Positions 24,990 to 34,922 of a stretch of DNA of 64,000 bases are shown here, in pieces. Made by a program: the position numbers and the translations under genes. Below the pieces are notes generated by a model that saw nothing but the letters and a program-made list of their open reading frames with translations, was not told where the DNA came from and did not search any database. Source of the DNA: RUG11783 sp964599695. Lineage in GTDB: Bacteria > Bacillota > Clostridia > Oscillospirales > Ruminococcaceae. Every line of letters begins with the position of its first letter. Position 1 is the first letter of the stretch. The stretch is taken from assembly GCA_964599695.1 (NCBI GenBank), contig CAZRGP010000002.1:1-64000 (forward strand). The letters run 5' to 3'.

Positions 24990-26648
24990 TTATTTTTTCT
25001 TAAAACTATCTTTCAGGTTCACTATATTATTGAAAACTGATGGATCGTGACTATCTCTAATAAAGTATCCATTTCTTACAAATTGGTACCTAACTCCAGG
25101 TATCATATCAGATAAACTGTTTTCCAGTTTTGCGTTGGGCATAGATTTTACTGATTCAGTATTTAGATAATCAGAATACCCCTTTCCTTCTGGAAGATTA
25201 TTCATGTTTTCTTGGGTAAAAAGATGATCATACATCATTACTTTAGAATCTATGCAATCATTTGCATTAACCCAATGAATCGTGCCCTTAATCTTGCGTC
25301 CATCTGTAGGATTACCATTACCGGATTCGAGATCTGCGGTACAAAATACCTCTGTAATGTTTCCGGAATCATCTTTTTCGTATCCAACACATTTTATAAT
25401 GTATGAACCCATTAAACGAACTTCGTTTTCAGGATACAAACGATGGTATTTAGGTATCGGTGACTCCATAAAATCATTTCGCTCTATATACAGATTCCTA
25501 GAAAATGAAACATTTCTGGTTCCTAATTCTGGCTTCATGGGATGATTAGGCAACTCGAAATACTCTGTCTTGTTCTCTGGGTAATTGATGATTGTCACCT
25601 TTATAGGATCAAGAACAGCAATTCTTCGTATGGCAGATTCATTCAGTTCCTCGCGGATACAATGTTCCAACAGAGCTATATCGACCAAACTATCAGTTTT
25701 AGAGACACCGGCAGTCTCCACAAATGTCAAAATAGAGGAGGGAGTATAGCCTCTTCTGCGCAATCCACAGATGGTAGGCATCCTAGGATCATCCCATCCA
25801 TCGACTATGTGAGTCTCTACCAACTGTCGCAAATAGCGTTTGCTCATCACTGTGTTAGTAACATTTAGACGAGCGAATTCTCTCTGTTTCGGCATTGGAG
25901 AGCGATCCAGTTTTATATTATTGATGACCCAATCGTATAGAGGTCGATGGTTTTCAAATTCAATAGAGCAGAGCGAATGTGTTATACCTTCTATGGCATC
26001 TTGTATAGGATGCGCAAAATCATATAGTGGGTAAATACACCACTTGTCTCCTTGTCTTTGGTGTGGAACATGAAGAATACGGTAAATAGCTGGATCACGC
26101 ATATTCATATTGGGACTAGACATATCAATCTTTGCCCTCAACGTATGAGTTCCGTTCTCGAATTCACCATCTCTCATACGACGGAACAGTGATAGGTTTT
26201 CTTCTGGCGTACGATCACGATAAGGGCTATTCTTACCAGGCTCGGTAAGACTACCTCTATATAGTTTCATCTCTTCCGGAGAAAGATCGTCTACATATGC
26301 CTTTCCATCTAATATCAATTGCTCAGCAAGTTCATATGTCTGATCAAAATAATCTGACGCATAAAACACACCGCCGTTTGGATGACATCCTAGCCAGTCA
26401 AGATCTTCAATAATAGAATTTACGAATTCGTCGTCTTCGTGAACAGGGTTTGTATCGTCAAAACGCAGATTAAAAAGACCGTTGTATTTGTTAGCGGTCA
26501 TCCAGTTGATCCAAATTGCTTTCGCACTTCCAATATGAATATATCCATTTGGTTCAGGAGGGAAGCGTGTATGTATTTTGTTAACAGCACCGGATTCTAG
26601 ATCCGCATCAATAACATCGTGAATAAAATTAGAATAGGATTCGTCCAT
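24990..26648 (-). CDS. glnS: Glutamine--tRNA ligase
   Basis: A 552-residue class I synthetase charging tRNA-Gln directly. The HIGH-type motif is PEPNGYIHIGS (near residue 30), the KMSKS-type motif is VMSKRYL, and the C-terminal half is the beta-barrel anticodon-binding domain with the usual length of bacterial GlnRS. AGGAGG lies six bases before the ATG. Many Firmicutes make Gln-tRNA only by the GatCAB amidation route, so a dedicated GlnRS is a useful lineage trait. It runs with rnhA upstream on the same strand, about 75 bases away, probably from its own promoter. Confidence 0.97.
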   Translation of the reverse strand: MDESYSNFIHDVIDADLESGAVNKIHTRFPPEPNGYIHIGSAKAIWINWMTANKYNGLFNLRFDDTNPVHEDDEFVNSIIEDLDWLGCHPNGGVFYASDYFDQTYELAEQLILDGKAYVDDLSPEEMKLYRGSLTEPGKNSPYRDRTPEENLSLFRRMRDGEFENGTHTLRAKIDMSSPNMNMRDPAIYRILHVPHQRQGDKWCIYPLYDFAHPIQDAIEGITHSLCSIEFENHRPLYDWVINNIKLDRSPMPKQREFARLNVTNTVMSKRYLRQLVETHIVDGWDDPRMPTICGLRRRGYTPSSILTFVETAGVSKTDSLVDIALLEHCIREELNESAIRRIAVLDPIKVTIINYPENKTEYFELPNHPMKPELGTRNVSFSRNLYIERNDFMESPIPKYHRLYPENEVRLMGSYIIKCVGYEKDDSGNITEVFCTADLESGNGNPTDGRKIKGTIHWVNANDCIDSKVMMYDHLFTQENMNNLPEGKGYSDYLNTESVKSMPNAKLENSLSDMIPGVRYQFVRNGYFIRDSHDPSVFNNIVNLKDSFKKK

Positions 26649-26724
26649 AGGAAAACCTCCTTGATATATACAAGTTATACTAACACATCCGAAAACACAC
26701 TATCAATATTTAAAGCATTAACGA

Positions 26725-27168
26725 CTAGATATTGGAAAAATGATCTCTTTGTTTAACAGCTAGCTGATCACATCTATTATTAAGTGCGTTTGATGCGTGT
26801 CCTTTAACCCATGAGAAATTCACTTGGTGAATCGTTATAAGCTGATCGAATTCCTTCCATAGTTCTAAATTGGGGAGCAATTGTTTTTTTGAATTTTTCC
26901 AACCGTTTTTTTTCCAGTTTTGAAGCCAGTGTTGATTAACTGCATTTACCACATAATTGGAATCACTATATAAATCTACAAGACAAGGCTCCTTTAAAGC
27001 TTTAAGTGCCTCGACCACAGCAGTTAATTCCATTTCATTATTTGTTGTATTCTTTTTACCACCTGATAGTTCTTTTTGTACTGTATTATATATAAGAATT
27101 GCACCCCATCCACCTGGACCAGGATTGCCTGAACAAGCTCCATCTGTATAGATTATTATTTTTTTCAT
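26725..27168 (-). CDS. rnhA: Ribonuclease HI
   Basis: A 147-residue RNase H that cuts RNA in RNA-DNA hybrids. The four acidic catalytic residues are visible in YTDGACSGNPGPGG, NNEMELTAV, LYSDSNYV and NNRCDQLA, with the conserved His in VKGHAS. I take the ATG at 27168 because GTGAGGA is its ribosome site; a GTG at 27180 is in frame but overlaps that site. An RNase HII gene is also in this window (44309). Confidence 0.95.
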   Translation of the reverse strand: MKKIIIYTDGACSGNPGPGGWGAILIYNTVQKELSGGKKNTTNNEMELTAVVEALKALKEPCLVDLYSDSNYVVNAVNQHWLQNWKKNGWKNSKKQLLPNLELWKEFDQLITIHQVNFSWVKGHASNALNNRCDQLAVKQRDHFSNI

Positions 27169-27200
27169 ATAATTCCTCACTATCAGTTTAAGCGATCTAA

Positions 27201-27229
27201 TTGCTATTTTACATTACAAAAGGTAGAAT
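27201..27229 (+). promoter_or_regulatory. Candidate promoter of the rnjA operon
   Basis: TTGCTA (27201-27206) and TAGAAT (27224-27229) with a 17-base spacer, about 48 bases before the TTG start at 27277. Confidence 0.55.
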
Positions 27230-27276
27230 TAAAATGTATATGTATGTATACATTATTATTATTTGGAGATATATAT

Positions 27277-29199
27277 TTGAAAGAAAACGTTTATTCGAAG
27301 ATTAATTTAGAATCGATTAAGACAGAAGAAACAGATGCTTCTTCTGTTACAAAAACAACCTCAAAAAGAAATAGCGTAAGTAAGAGAAAAACTTCAGTCA
27401 GGCGCAATAAAACGGATGCTGCTAAAGAGGCAATTTCTATTGTACCTATGCTAGATAAAAAAACTAACGTAAAAAAAAGGGCAGTAAGAAAAAGTAATAC
27501 TAATTCTGTCAGAAACAAAGAAACTGCTTCTTCGAATGATCTTCCCACAGTACAAGTCATCTCATTAGGGGGACTAGAAGAGATAGGGAAGAATATGACT
27601 CTGATCAGGTGTTCTGGTCAAGTATTGATTATTGACTGTGGTATGGCTTTCCCTGATGATGATCTTCTCGGAATCGATGTTGTGATTCCCGATTTTTCTT
27701 ATCTTGAAAATATCAAAGATGAGATCGTTGGCCTTGCATTAACCCATGGACACGAAGATCATATTGGTGGAATCCCCTTTTTGTTAGAGAAGTTTAACAT
27801 TCCAATTTATGGTACTGCTCTGACTATCGGATTGGTAAAGAATAAACTTGAAGAAACCGCTATAGACAGCGATAAAATACTCCATGTTGTTAAAGCTGGT
27901 CAGACCATCCAGCTGGGGGAGTTTTCAATCGAATTTATACATACGAATCACTCTATCCCTGATAGTGTCGCACTATGTATCACTACGCCAGGAGGACGAA
28001 TTGTTCACACCGGGGATTTCAAAATTGACTATACTCCTGTTGTTGAGGAAACAGCAGATCTTGGACGTTTTGCCGAGATAGGCAAGCAGGGTGTACTGGC
28101 CTTGCTGTGTGATTCCACGAATGCAGAAAGACCCGGTAATAGCGTTTCCGAAAGTGTGGTTGGAGCATCATTTGAAGCTCTTTTCAGCCGAACTGAAGGA
28201 AAAAGAGTCATCATCGCAACTTTCGCATCAAATGTTCAGAGAATCCAACAAATTGTAGACTTTGCAGAGCATCACAAAAGAAAGATTGCTGTTTCCGGTA
28301 GAAGTATGATAAACACTGTCGCTCTTGCAAAGGAGTTAGGATATCTGCACTATAGTGAAGATACACTTATTGCTATTGAGGAAATTAACAGATATAAACC
28401 CGATGAACTTGTCATTATCACTACTGGCAGCCAAGGGGAGCCTATGTCAGCTCTTGCAAGAATGGCTGCAGGAACACATAGGCAGGTATCTATTTCCAAG
28501 CAAGATATGATTATCATATCTGCAACGCCCATACCAGGTAATGAAAAGACTGTAACAGGAGTAATCAATTCCTTGCTTAAGCTTGGTAGTGATGTGGTAT
28601 ATGAATCTATGTACGAGATTCATGCTTCTGGACATGCATGTCAAAATGAGATTAAATTGATTCTTTCTTTAATTCGTCCTCGCTATTTTATGCCGGTTCA
28701 TGGTGAGTATAAACATTTATTGCGAAATGCAGCAGTCGCCAAACAACTAGGATATGATGATAAGAGGATTGTACTCGCAGAAATCGGTGATGTCGTTTCA
28801 TTTTCTGATCAACATGTCAAGATTACAGACAAGGTTGAAAGCGGCAAAACGTTGGTCGATGGGATTGGCGTTGGAGATGTGGGTGTTGCTGTTCTGCGTG
28901 ATAGACAACATCTTGCCAGCGACGGTATGGTACTAATAGTTTGTTCAATTGATCAGAATGATGGGAAGCTAATTAGTGAACCTGATATCATCTCTAGAGG
29001 ATTTGTTTACATGAAGGATTCTGAGGAATTGATTAAACAGGTCAAAGATATTGCTTCCGGAATTGTTGATAAGTACTCAGGAAACGATCGGCGCCGAAGA
29101 AGTGAATTGAAAAACGAACTTCGTTCAGAGATAGGAAATTATTTGTATTCTAAAACAAAACGAAATCCTATGATTCTTACATTAGTTACTGAAATATGA
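27277..29199 (+). CDS. rnjA: Ribonuclease J
   Basis: A metallo-beta-lactamase/beta-CASP RNase with 5'-3' exo- and endonuclease activity in RNA decay. The metal motif is THGHEDHIGG, followed by HTGDFKID, the beta-CASP helicase-like segment GNEKTVTGVINSL, and GHACQNEI plus MPVHGEYKHL. The core begins at about residue 90; before it is an extension rich in Lys, Arg, Ser and Thr, predicted to be disordered. The start is probably the TTG at 27277, eight bases after GGAG (640 residues); the ATG at 27244 would add 11 residues but has no site. First gene of a six-gene operon. Confidence 0.94.
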   Translation: MKENVYSKINLESIKTEETDASSVTKTTSKRNSVSKRKTSVRRNKTDAAKEAISIVPMLDKKTNVKKRAVRKSNTNSVRNKETASSNDLPTVQVISLGGLEEIGKNMTLIRCSGQVLIIDCGMAFPDDDLLGIDVVIPDFSYLENIKDEIVGLALTHGHEDHIGGIPFLLEKFNIPIYGTALTIGLVKNKLEETAIDSDKILHVVKAGQTIQLGEFSIEFIHTNHSIPDSVALCITTPGGRIVHTGDFKIDYTPVVEETADLGRFAEIGKQGVLALLCDSTNAERPGNSVSESVVGASFEALFSRTEGKRVIIATFASNVQRIQQIVDFAEHHKRKIAVSGRSMINTVALAKELGYLHYSEDTLIAIEEINRYKPDELVIITTGSQGEPMSALARMAAGTHRQVSISKQDMIIISATPIPGNEKTVTGVINSLLKLGSDVVYESMYEIHASGHACQNEIKLILSLIRPRYFMPVHGEYKHLLRNAAVAKQLGYDDKRIVLAEIGDVVSFSDQHVKITDKVESGKTLVDGIGVGDVGVAVLRDRQHLASDGMVLIVCSIDQNDGKLISEPDIISRGFVYMKDSEELIKQVKDIASGIVDKYSGNDRRRRSELKNELRSEIGNYLYSKTKRNPMILTLVTEI

Positions 29200-29215
29200 A
29201 TATGGGGGTATTTCC

Positions 29216-29665
29216 ATGAAAGTAGTTTTACTCGCAGATGTCAAAGGTACTGGAAAGAAAGATGATCTTGTAAATGTTTCGGACGGATATGCACGAAACT
29301 ATTTGTTCCCGAGAAAACTTGCCATTATCGCTGACAGCAAGATCATGAACGAGTTAAAAGCTAAAAACGAGGCTATGGAGCATCATAAAGAGCAAGAGAT
29401 GCAACAGGCCCGTAAAATGGCTGAGTCTATCGAGGGAAAAACTGTCAAAGTGGAAGCAAAAGCGGGTTCAGCTGGGAAATTATTTGGAGCGGTAACTTCA
29501 AAAGAAGTTGCAGAAGCGATTTCAGATCAGTTTAAACTTGATATCGATAAGAAGAAAATTGAAATAGACGACATTAAAGCATTGGGAACGTATTCTGGAG
29601 TATTAAAATTCACTAGCGGAATAACAGCAAATATCTATGTAGTTGTTGAACAAAAGGAGAAATAA
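29216..29665 (+). CDS. rplI: Ribosomal protein L9
   Basis: A 149-residue large-subunit protein with the N-terminal globular domain (MKVVLLADVKGTGKKDDL, SDGYARNYLFPRKLA) and the long connecting helix before the C-terminal domain, which is the standard bacterial length. GGGGGT upstream of the ATG. Its stop shares one base with the dnaB start. Confidence 0.97.
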   Translation: MKVVLLADVKGTGKKDDLVNVSDGYARNYLFPRKLAIIADSKIMNELKAKNEAMEHHKEQEMQQARKMAESIEGKTVKVEAKAGSAGKLFGAVTSKEVAEAISDQFKLDIDKKKIEIDDIKALGTYSGVLKFTSGITANIYVVVEQKEK

Positions 29666-31026
29666 TGGCACCACAAAATAGCTTTAGTGATACGTTAGAA
29701 GTAAGCAATCTTCCATACAGTACTGAAGCTGAACAAGCTGTCCTCGGGTCTTTGCTTGTTGATTCGTCATCAATTGATGATGTTTCAGCCATTCTTCAGC
29801 CCAATTATTTTTACAATAATCAGAATGCAGGCATTTTTAGAGAAATGCTTCTTCTTAATAGTGCGGGGAAACCGATCGATTTTGTAACCGTACTTGATGC
29901 TGTAAACAACGCTGAAATATTTTCATTTCCTGAAGACGCTAAAGTATATCTTTATAGTATTGCTGAAAGTGTACCTGCTCTGTCAAACACGTTGACATAT
30001 GCTCAAATAGTGCATGACAGATATATTTCTAGAACCCTCATCGGAGCATGCAAAGACGTTATAGAATCTGCTGCCGACGCTTCAACTCCTCCAAATGAGT
30101 TGTTGGATCTTGCGGAACAGAAAATCTATGAGATTCGAGACAACAGAAATTCATCAGAAATGAGTTCTATTGTCGATGTTTCATATAATGTTTTGGCTGA
30201 TCTTGAAAAGTTGAACGGCCCCAACAGACAAAAATACCTTGGTATATCCAGCGGATTTGCTTATCTTGATCAAATTACAACTGGTTTGAACAAGTCGGAT
30301 CTGATTGTACTTGCCGCCAGACCTAGTGTAGGTAAGACTAGTTTTGCTTTGAACATCTGCTCTAATGTTGCACGTACAAGAAAGGATGTCGCTGTGGCAA
30401 TATTCTCGCTTGAGATGACGAAGGAACAGATTGCTCAGAGAATTATCAGTTCTCTTGCAGGAGTAAGATCACAGAAATTCCGCACCGGTGATTTTTCTGA
30501 TGAGGAGATGGATAAAATTACAGAAGCCACTTCTGAATTATCCTCATCAAAATTGTTTATTGATGATACATCGGGAATTACGTTACCGGAAATAAAAGCA
30601 AAAGCTAGACGTATCAAGAATCTTGGACTGATCGTTGTGGATTATCTTCAGCTAATGAGTGGAAGTGGTAGGCGTTCAGAAAATAGAGTAAATGAGATTT
30701 CTGAGATTACCAGGAGTTTTAAAGTTATGGCTAAAGAGCTGGACGTTCCGATCATTCTTCTTTCTCAGTTGAGCCGTGGAACAGAAAAAGAAAGACGCCG
30801 TCCGATGCTATCAGACCTGCGTGACTCAGGTTCTATTGAGCAGGACGCAGATATCGTTATGTTTCTTCATCGTGAAACTCCTGAAGAAGAGCGGGAGTCC
30901 TCACTTCAGGAGATTTTACTTCTGGTATCCAAAAACAGACATGGTGAAGTACGAAATATTCATCTGAATTTCGAGGGTGATATCACCAGATTTACATCAG
31001 TGGAATATGAAAGAGATGAATTCTAA
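29665..31026 (+). CDS. dnaB: Replicative DNA helicase DnaB
   Basis: A 453-residue hexameric fork helicase. The N-terminal domain (YSTEAEQAVLGSLLVD) is followed by the RecA-like motor with Walker A ARPSVGKTSFAL, Walker B VVDYLQLMSG, the SQLSRGTEKE segment and RDSGSIEQDADIV. No intein. It is coupled to rplI by a one-base TAATG overlap, an arrangement common in Firmicutes. Confidence 0.97.
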   Translation: MAPQNSFSDTLEVSNLPYSTEAEQAVLGSLLVDSSSIDDVSAILQPNYFYNNQNAGIFREMLLLNSAGKPIDFVTVLDAVNNAEIFSFPEDAKVYLYSIAESVPALSNTLTYAQIVHDRYISRTLIGACKDVIESAADASTPPNELLDLAEQKIYEIRDNRNSSEMSSIVDVSYNVLADLEKLNGPNRQKYLGISSGFAYLDQITTGLNKSDLIVLAARPSVGKTSFALNICSNVARTRKDVAVAIFSLEMTKEQIAQRIISSLAGVRSQKFRTGDFSDEEMDKITEATSELSSSKLFIDDTSGITLPEIKAKARRIKNLGLIVVDYLQLMSGSGRRSENRVNEISEITRSFKVMAKELDVPIILLSQLSRGTEKERRRPMLSDLRDSGSIEQDADIVMFLHRETPEEERESSLQEILLLVSKNRHGEVRNIHLNFEGDITRFTSVEYERDEF

Positions 31027-32344
31027 AATCGTAGATTATATCTCTAATAATGACCTTCTGTTTTCCGGATGTCATGTATTATGTGCGGTATCAGGTGGTG
31101 CAGATTCAATGACAATGCTTCATTTTCTGCATTTTCATGCAGCTGCTTTAAAAATAAAGCGCATTTCTGTATATCATCTGAACCACAATTTAAGAGGCCA
31201 TGACTCGGATGAGGATGAGGAATATGTAAAAACATTCTGTGAGAAGCTTTCTATTCCTTTTTATTCGGATAAACTAAGCGATGATTCTGTAAGGTGCGCT
31301 ACCGAGAATTCCTTAAGAGAAGAAAGATATCAACGACTATACGAAGTAGCTCGAAAAACAGGTGCTGATCTTATTGCCACAGGTCATACAGCCAGTGATC
31401 TAACTGAAACTGTCATCTTCAACATAGGGAGAGGGTGCGGCTTAAAAGGTATTTCTGGAATCGTACCGAAAAGAGATATTATCATTCGTCCCATACTTTG
31501 CTTAAGTAGGCATGAAACAGAGGAATACTGCAATAAGAATCATATTCATTTTAGAACGGATGTCTCAAATCTGTCGGATGAGTATGTGAGGAATAGAATA
31601 AGACATCATATAGTACCCCCGATAAGTGAGATATTTCCTGATATAGATGATAAGATCTTAGTCTCATCCTCCATTTCTCTGGAAGCTGATGAGTATTTTC
31701 GAAAGATAGCTAGAGAAATACGGTCCAATTGTGTTTTAAGTCTGACAAGCATTAACACTTCACAGCTGTCATCATATGATTCTATTGTAGTCAAATATGT
31801 TTTGATGGATTGGCTTCAAGAACTAAATATTCCATATGATTATGCTGACATTATTCGATTAAAACAACTTATTGATACATCAGGCAGGTTGCAACTGAAG
31901 AAAGGATTCGTTGTAGAGCATTTTTCTAATTCTCTGAATCTTCGCAATAATGTATCAGAAGCATTTGTTTCTGATCTGAAGCCAGGTACTAATGATTTTG
32001 TTCATGGGAAAAAAGTGTTTGTTGTTCAGGATAATTTACGTTTAATTAACAAATCTGAAGACGATCTTTCTTTATATGATTGTATTGATTGTGATAAAGT
32101 AGTCGGTAGACTGGTTTTGAGAAATTGGATTTACGGCGATACTTTTACCTCTGCTAAACGCAGAATTACAAAGACGCTGAAAAAGTATTTTAATGAACTT
32201 AAACTGTCATCAAGTGATAAATATGAGCAGATGATAATTTCGGATAATGTAGGGATTGTTTGGCTTGAAGGAGAGGGGGTTTCCTCTCGTGTTCTTCCCG
32301 ATCAAAATACAAAAGACGTGTATTGGATTAAATACACGATATGA
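31007..32344 (+). CDS. tilS: tRNA(Ile)-lysidine synthetase
   Basis: About 445 residues. The N-terminal PP-loop domain has CAVSGGADSMTML with the ATP-binding SGGxDS motif, LNHNLRGHDSDEDE and the GHTASDLTETV segment; C-terminal TilS domains follow. It modifies the C34 of tRNA-Ile(CAU) to lysidine with ATP and lysine so that AUA is read as Ile. The ATG at 31007 or 31016 overlaps the end of dnaB; a longer frame from 30977 is less likely. Its place between dnaB and hpt-ftsH is a common order. Confidence 0.94.
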   Translation: MKEMNSKIVDYISNNDLLFSGCHVLCAVSGGADSMTMLHFLHFHAAALKIKRISVYHLNHNLRGHDSDEDEEYVKTFCEKLSIPFYSDKLSDDSVRCATENSLREERYQRLYEVARKTGADLIATGHTASDLTETVIFNIGRGCGLKGISGIVPKRDIIIRPILCLSRHETEEYCNKNHIHFRTDVSNLSDEYVRNRIRHHIVPPISEIFPDIDDKILVSSSISLEADEYFRKIAREIRSNCVLSLTSINTSQLSSYDSIVVKYVLMDWLQELNIPYDYADIIRLKQLIDTSGRLQLKKGFVVEHFSNSLNLRNNVSEAFVSDLKPGTNDFVHGKKVFVVQDNLRLINKSEDDLSLYDCIDCDKVVGRLVLRNWIYGDTFTSAKRRITKTLKKYFNELKLSSSDKYEQMIISDNVGIVWLEGEGVSSRVLPDQNTKDVYWIKYTI

Positions 32345-32359
32345 ATTAGGAGGATTTAT

Positions 32360-32899
32360 ATGATAGATAACGACGTACTTAAAGTATTAATTACGGAAGA
32401 AGAGTTGCGTAAGAGAGTTTATGAACTTGGTGACCAACTGACGAAGGATTATTCCGGAAAAGATGTCGTTGTTATTAGCGTTTTAAAAGGTTCTATCATG
32501 TTTATGGCTGACCTTTTACGAGCATTTAATAATCATGTCGAGATTGATTTCATGGTAGTGAGCAGTTATGGTGCTGGAGTTGTGAGTACTGGTGCCGTCA
32601 AAATGATCAAGGATGTATTCCTCTCAATTGAAGGAAAAGATGTTCTCATTGTTGAAGACATTTTGGACACGGGTAGGACTCTTCATTACATTAAAGAATA
32701 CTTGCAGGGCAGAAAACCAAACAGCATCAGGATATGCACTCTGTTAGATAAACCCGAGAGACGTGAGGCAGACATTTCTGCTGATTATGTAGGCTTTACT
32801 GTTCCGGATGAATTTGTTATTGGATATGGGCTTGATTTTAATGAAAAGTATCGCAATCTTCCTTATATTGGAGTATTGAAACCAAGTCTCTATGAATAA
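32360..32899 (+). CDS. hpt: Hypoxanthine phosphoribosyltransferase
   Basis: A 179-residue purine salvage enzyme converting hypoxanthine or guanine with PRPP to IMP or GMP. The PRPP loop is VLIVEDILDTGRTL and the catalytic loop region SSYGAGVVSTGAV; SVLKGSIMFMADL is the first loop. AGGAGG lies just before the ATG. Neighbouring tilS-hpt-ftsH is a conserved order in Firmicutes. Confidence 0.96.
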   Translation: MIDNDVLKVLITEEELRKRVYELGDQLTKDYSGKDVVVISVLKGSIMFMADLLRAFNNHVEIDFMVVSSYGAGVVSTGAVKMIKDVFLSIEGKDVLIVEDILDTGRTLHYIKEYLQGRKPNSIRICTLLDKPERREADISADYVGFTVPDEFVIGYGLDFNEKYRNLPYIGVLKPSLYE

Positions 32900-32926
32900 A
32901 AATAGGTATTGTTTATAGGTTAAATT

Positions 32927-34825
32927 ATGTACACTAAAAATCAGAATAATCGCGGATTATCCATTCTATTTCTTTTACTTATTTTATTGATATCTCTCTA
33001 TTTCTTTCGTTCAATTAAGCCTACCGATGTCATGTATTCGGAGGTTGTGGACTTGTTCAGGAACCAAAAGGTTGAGAGTTTTACCCTTGATATATCTTCT
33101 GGACAGTTGGTTTATCAAGTCAAAGGTGAAGAAGACACCAGATCATATCGGGTACCCAGTGTAGATTTGTTCATCTATGATGTCCGTAGTTTTATCGCGG
33201 AGTATAATGAAGCTCATCCAAATGCTCCTATGAAGTACACGTATATAGCGTCAACTTCTATCATTGGTGCGTTAGTGGAATGGTTGCCAGTATTGCTATC
33301 TCTGTTAATGCTGGTTGTATTCTATCTAAGCATGAGACAACAAGGTGGAGCTGGTCGTGTAGCAAGCATTGGCAGGGCACGAGTTGATAAGGATAATGAA
33401 GGGCGTAAAGCCACTTTTGCTGACGTTGCAGGATGCGATGAAGAAAAAGAAGAATTGCAGGAAATAATCGAATATCTCAAAGCTCCTCAGAGGTTCAGTA
33501 TGTTGGGAGCTAAGATTCCTCGTGGGGTTCTTTTAGTTGGCCCTCCCGGGACAGGAAAGACATTGTTGGCAAGGGCGGTTGCCGGTGAGGCAGGAGTTCC
33601 TTTCTTTTCAATCTCTGGATCAGATTTCGTAGAACTGTATGTCGGTGTGGGTGCTTCTCGTGTCAGAGATCTGTTCGATCGCGCCAAGAGAGAAAGACCG
33701 TGTATCGTTTTTATTGATGAGATAGATGCAGTAGGACGTCAAAGAGGCGCCGGTCTCGGAGGTGGTCATGATGAAAGAGAGCAGACTCTTAATCAGCTCC
33801 TTGTCGAGATGGACGGTTTTTCAGGGAATGAAGGTGTTATTATCATAGCTGCTACAAACCGTGCAGATATCCTGGATCACGCACTGCTTAGACCTGGAAG
33901 ATTCGATAGACAAATTTATGTCGGATTGCCTGATGTAAAAGGTCGAGAAGAGATTTTGAAAGTACATGCAAAAGGCAAGCCTATCGGTCCTGATGTCGAT
34001 TTGAAAACGATTGCAAAAGGAACTGTTGGATTTACCGGTGCGGATCTCGAAAACCTATTAAATGAAGCTGCTTTGCTTGCTGCTAGAAAACAGAGAAAAG
34101 CGATTACTCAGGATGAGATAGAAGAGGCTACTATAAAAGTAATAGCGGGTCCTGAAAAGAAATCTCGTGTTGTTACTGAGAAAGAAAAGAAACTTACTGC
34201 TTTCCATGAAGCTGGACATGCAGTTACTACTTTCTATCGAACACCTGAGTCTCCCGTTCATCAGATTTCTATCATTCCACGTGGAATGGCTGGCGGATAT
34301 ACAATGTCCCTTCCTGAGGAGGATGTAAACTATCAGACCAAGAACGAGATGATAGGGGAGATCACTACTCTCCTTGGAGGTAGAGTCGCAGAACAATTAG
34401 TTCTGGATGATATTTCTACTGGCGCCTCCAATGACCTGGAAAGAGCTACTAAGATCGCTCGTAATATGGTTACAAAGTATGGTTTCTCTGAGAAACTTGG
34501 TCCTGTTGTATATGGAGAACAAGCAGAAGTCTTCCTTGGCAGAGACTTTACTCAAAGTCGAAACTATTCTGAACAGATAGCGACTGATATCGATGAAGAG
34601 ATCAAAGATATTGTAGAAAAGTGTTATGTAGACTGTACCAATATTCTTAGAAATCACATGGATAAGTTGCATGCAGTTGCTGAACAGTTGATGAAGAAAG
34701 AAAAACTTGATGAAGAGGAATTCAAAGCAATTATGACATCATCATCTTTGGATGAATCTACAGATGAATCAAGTGGTTCGTTAACAGATACTACTGAAAG
34801 CGATAAAACAACTGAAATTTCCTAA
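32927..34825 (+). CDS. ftsH: ATP-dependent zinc metalloprotease FtsH
   Basis: A 632-residue membrane AAA+ protease. Two membrane segments (about 11-27 and 108-126) flank a short external domain. The AAA module follows with Walker A GPPGTGKTLLARA, Walker B CIVFIDEID and the second-region-of-homology RPGRFDRQI, then the zinc protease with FHEAGHAVTTF. It degrades misfolded membrane proteins and selected regulators. Last gene of the rnjA operon, ending at a terminator. Confidence 0.97.
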   Translation: MYTKNQNNRGLSILFLLLILLISLYFFRSIKPTDVMYSEVVDLFRNQKVESFTLDISSGQLVYQVKGEEDTRSYRVPSVDLFIYDVRSFIAEYNEAHPNAPMKYTYIASTSIIGALVEWLPVLLSLLMLVVFYLSMRQQGGAGRVASIGRARVDKDNEGRKATFADVAGCDEEKEELQEIIEYLKAPQRFSMLGAKIPRGVLLVGPPGTGKTLLARAVAGEAGVPFFSISGSDFVELYVGVGASRVRDLFDRAKRERPCIVFIDEIDAVGRQRGAGLGGGHDEREQTLNQLLVEMDGFSGNEGVIIIAATNRADILDHALLRPGRFDRQIYVGLPDVKGREEILKVHAKGKPIGPDVDLKTIAKGTVGFTGADLENLLNEAALLAARKQRKAITQDEIEEATIKVIAGPEKKSRVVTEKEKKLTAFHEAGHAVTTFYRTPESPVHQISIIPRGMAGGYTMSLPEEDVNYQTKNEMIGEITTLLGGRVAEQLVLDDISTGASNDLERATKIARNMVTKYGFSEKLGPVVYGEQAEVFLGRDFTQSRNYSEQIATDIDEEIKDIVEKCYVDCTNILRNHMDKLHAVAEQLMKKEKLDEEEFKAIMTSSSLDESTDESSGSLTDTTESDKTTEIS

Positions 34826-34831
34826 TTTAGC

Positions 34832-34866
34832 AAAACAAGTGCTCCAAAAGTGGAACACTTGTTTTT
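34832..34866 (+). terminator. Terminator of the rnjA-ftsH operon
   Basis: A 14-bp stem (34832-34845 with 34852-34865, one mismatch) and T-rich tail. Its right arm overlaps the -35 of the next promoter. Confidence 0.75.
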
Positions 34867-34887
34867 GTTTTAGGCGTTTGTTATACT
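34859..34887 (+). promoter_or_regulatory. Candidate promoter of parE-parC
   Basis: TTGTTT (34859-34864) and TATACT (34882-34887) with a 17-base spacer, 35 bases before the parE start. Confidence 0.5.
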
Positions 34888-34922
34888 CTCTACGTTGGTT
34901 ATTTTACTGTGAGGAATATTGA

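Noticed and set aside
26649..26724. T-box leader before glnS
   Set aside because: The leader is only about 75 bases and I see no T-box sequence or specifier stem.
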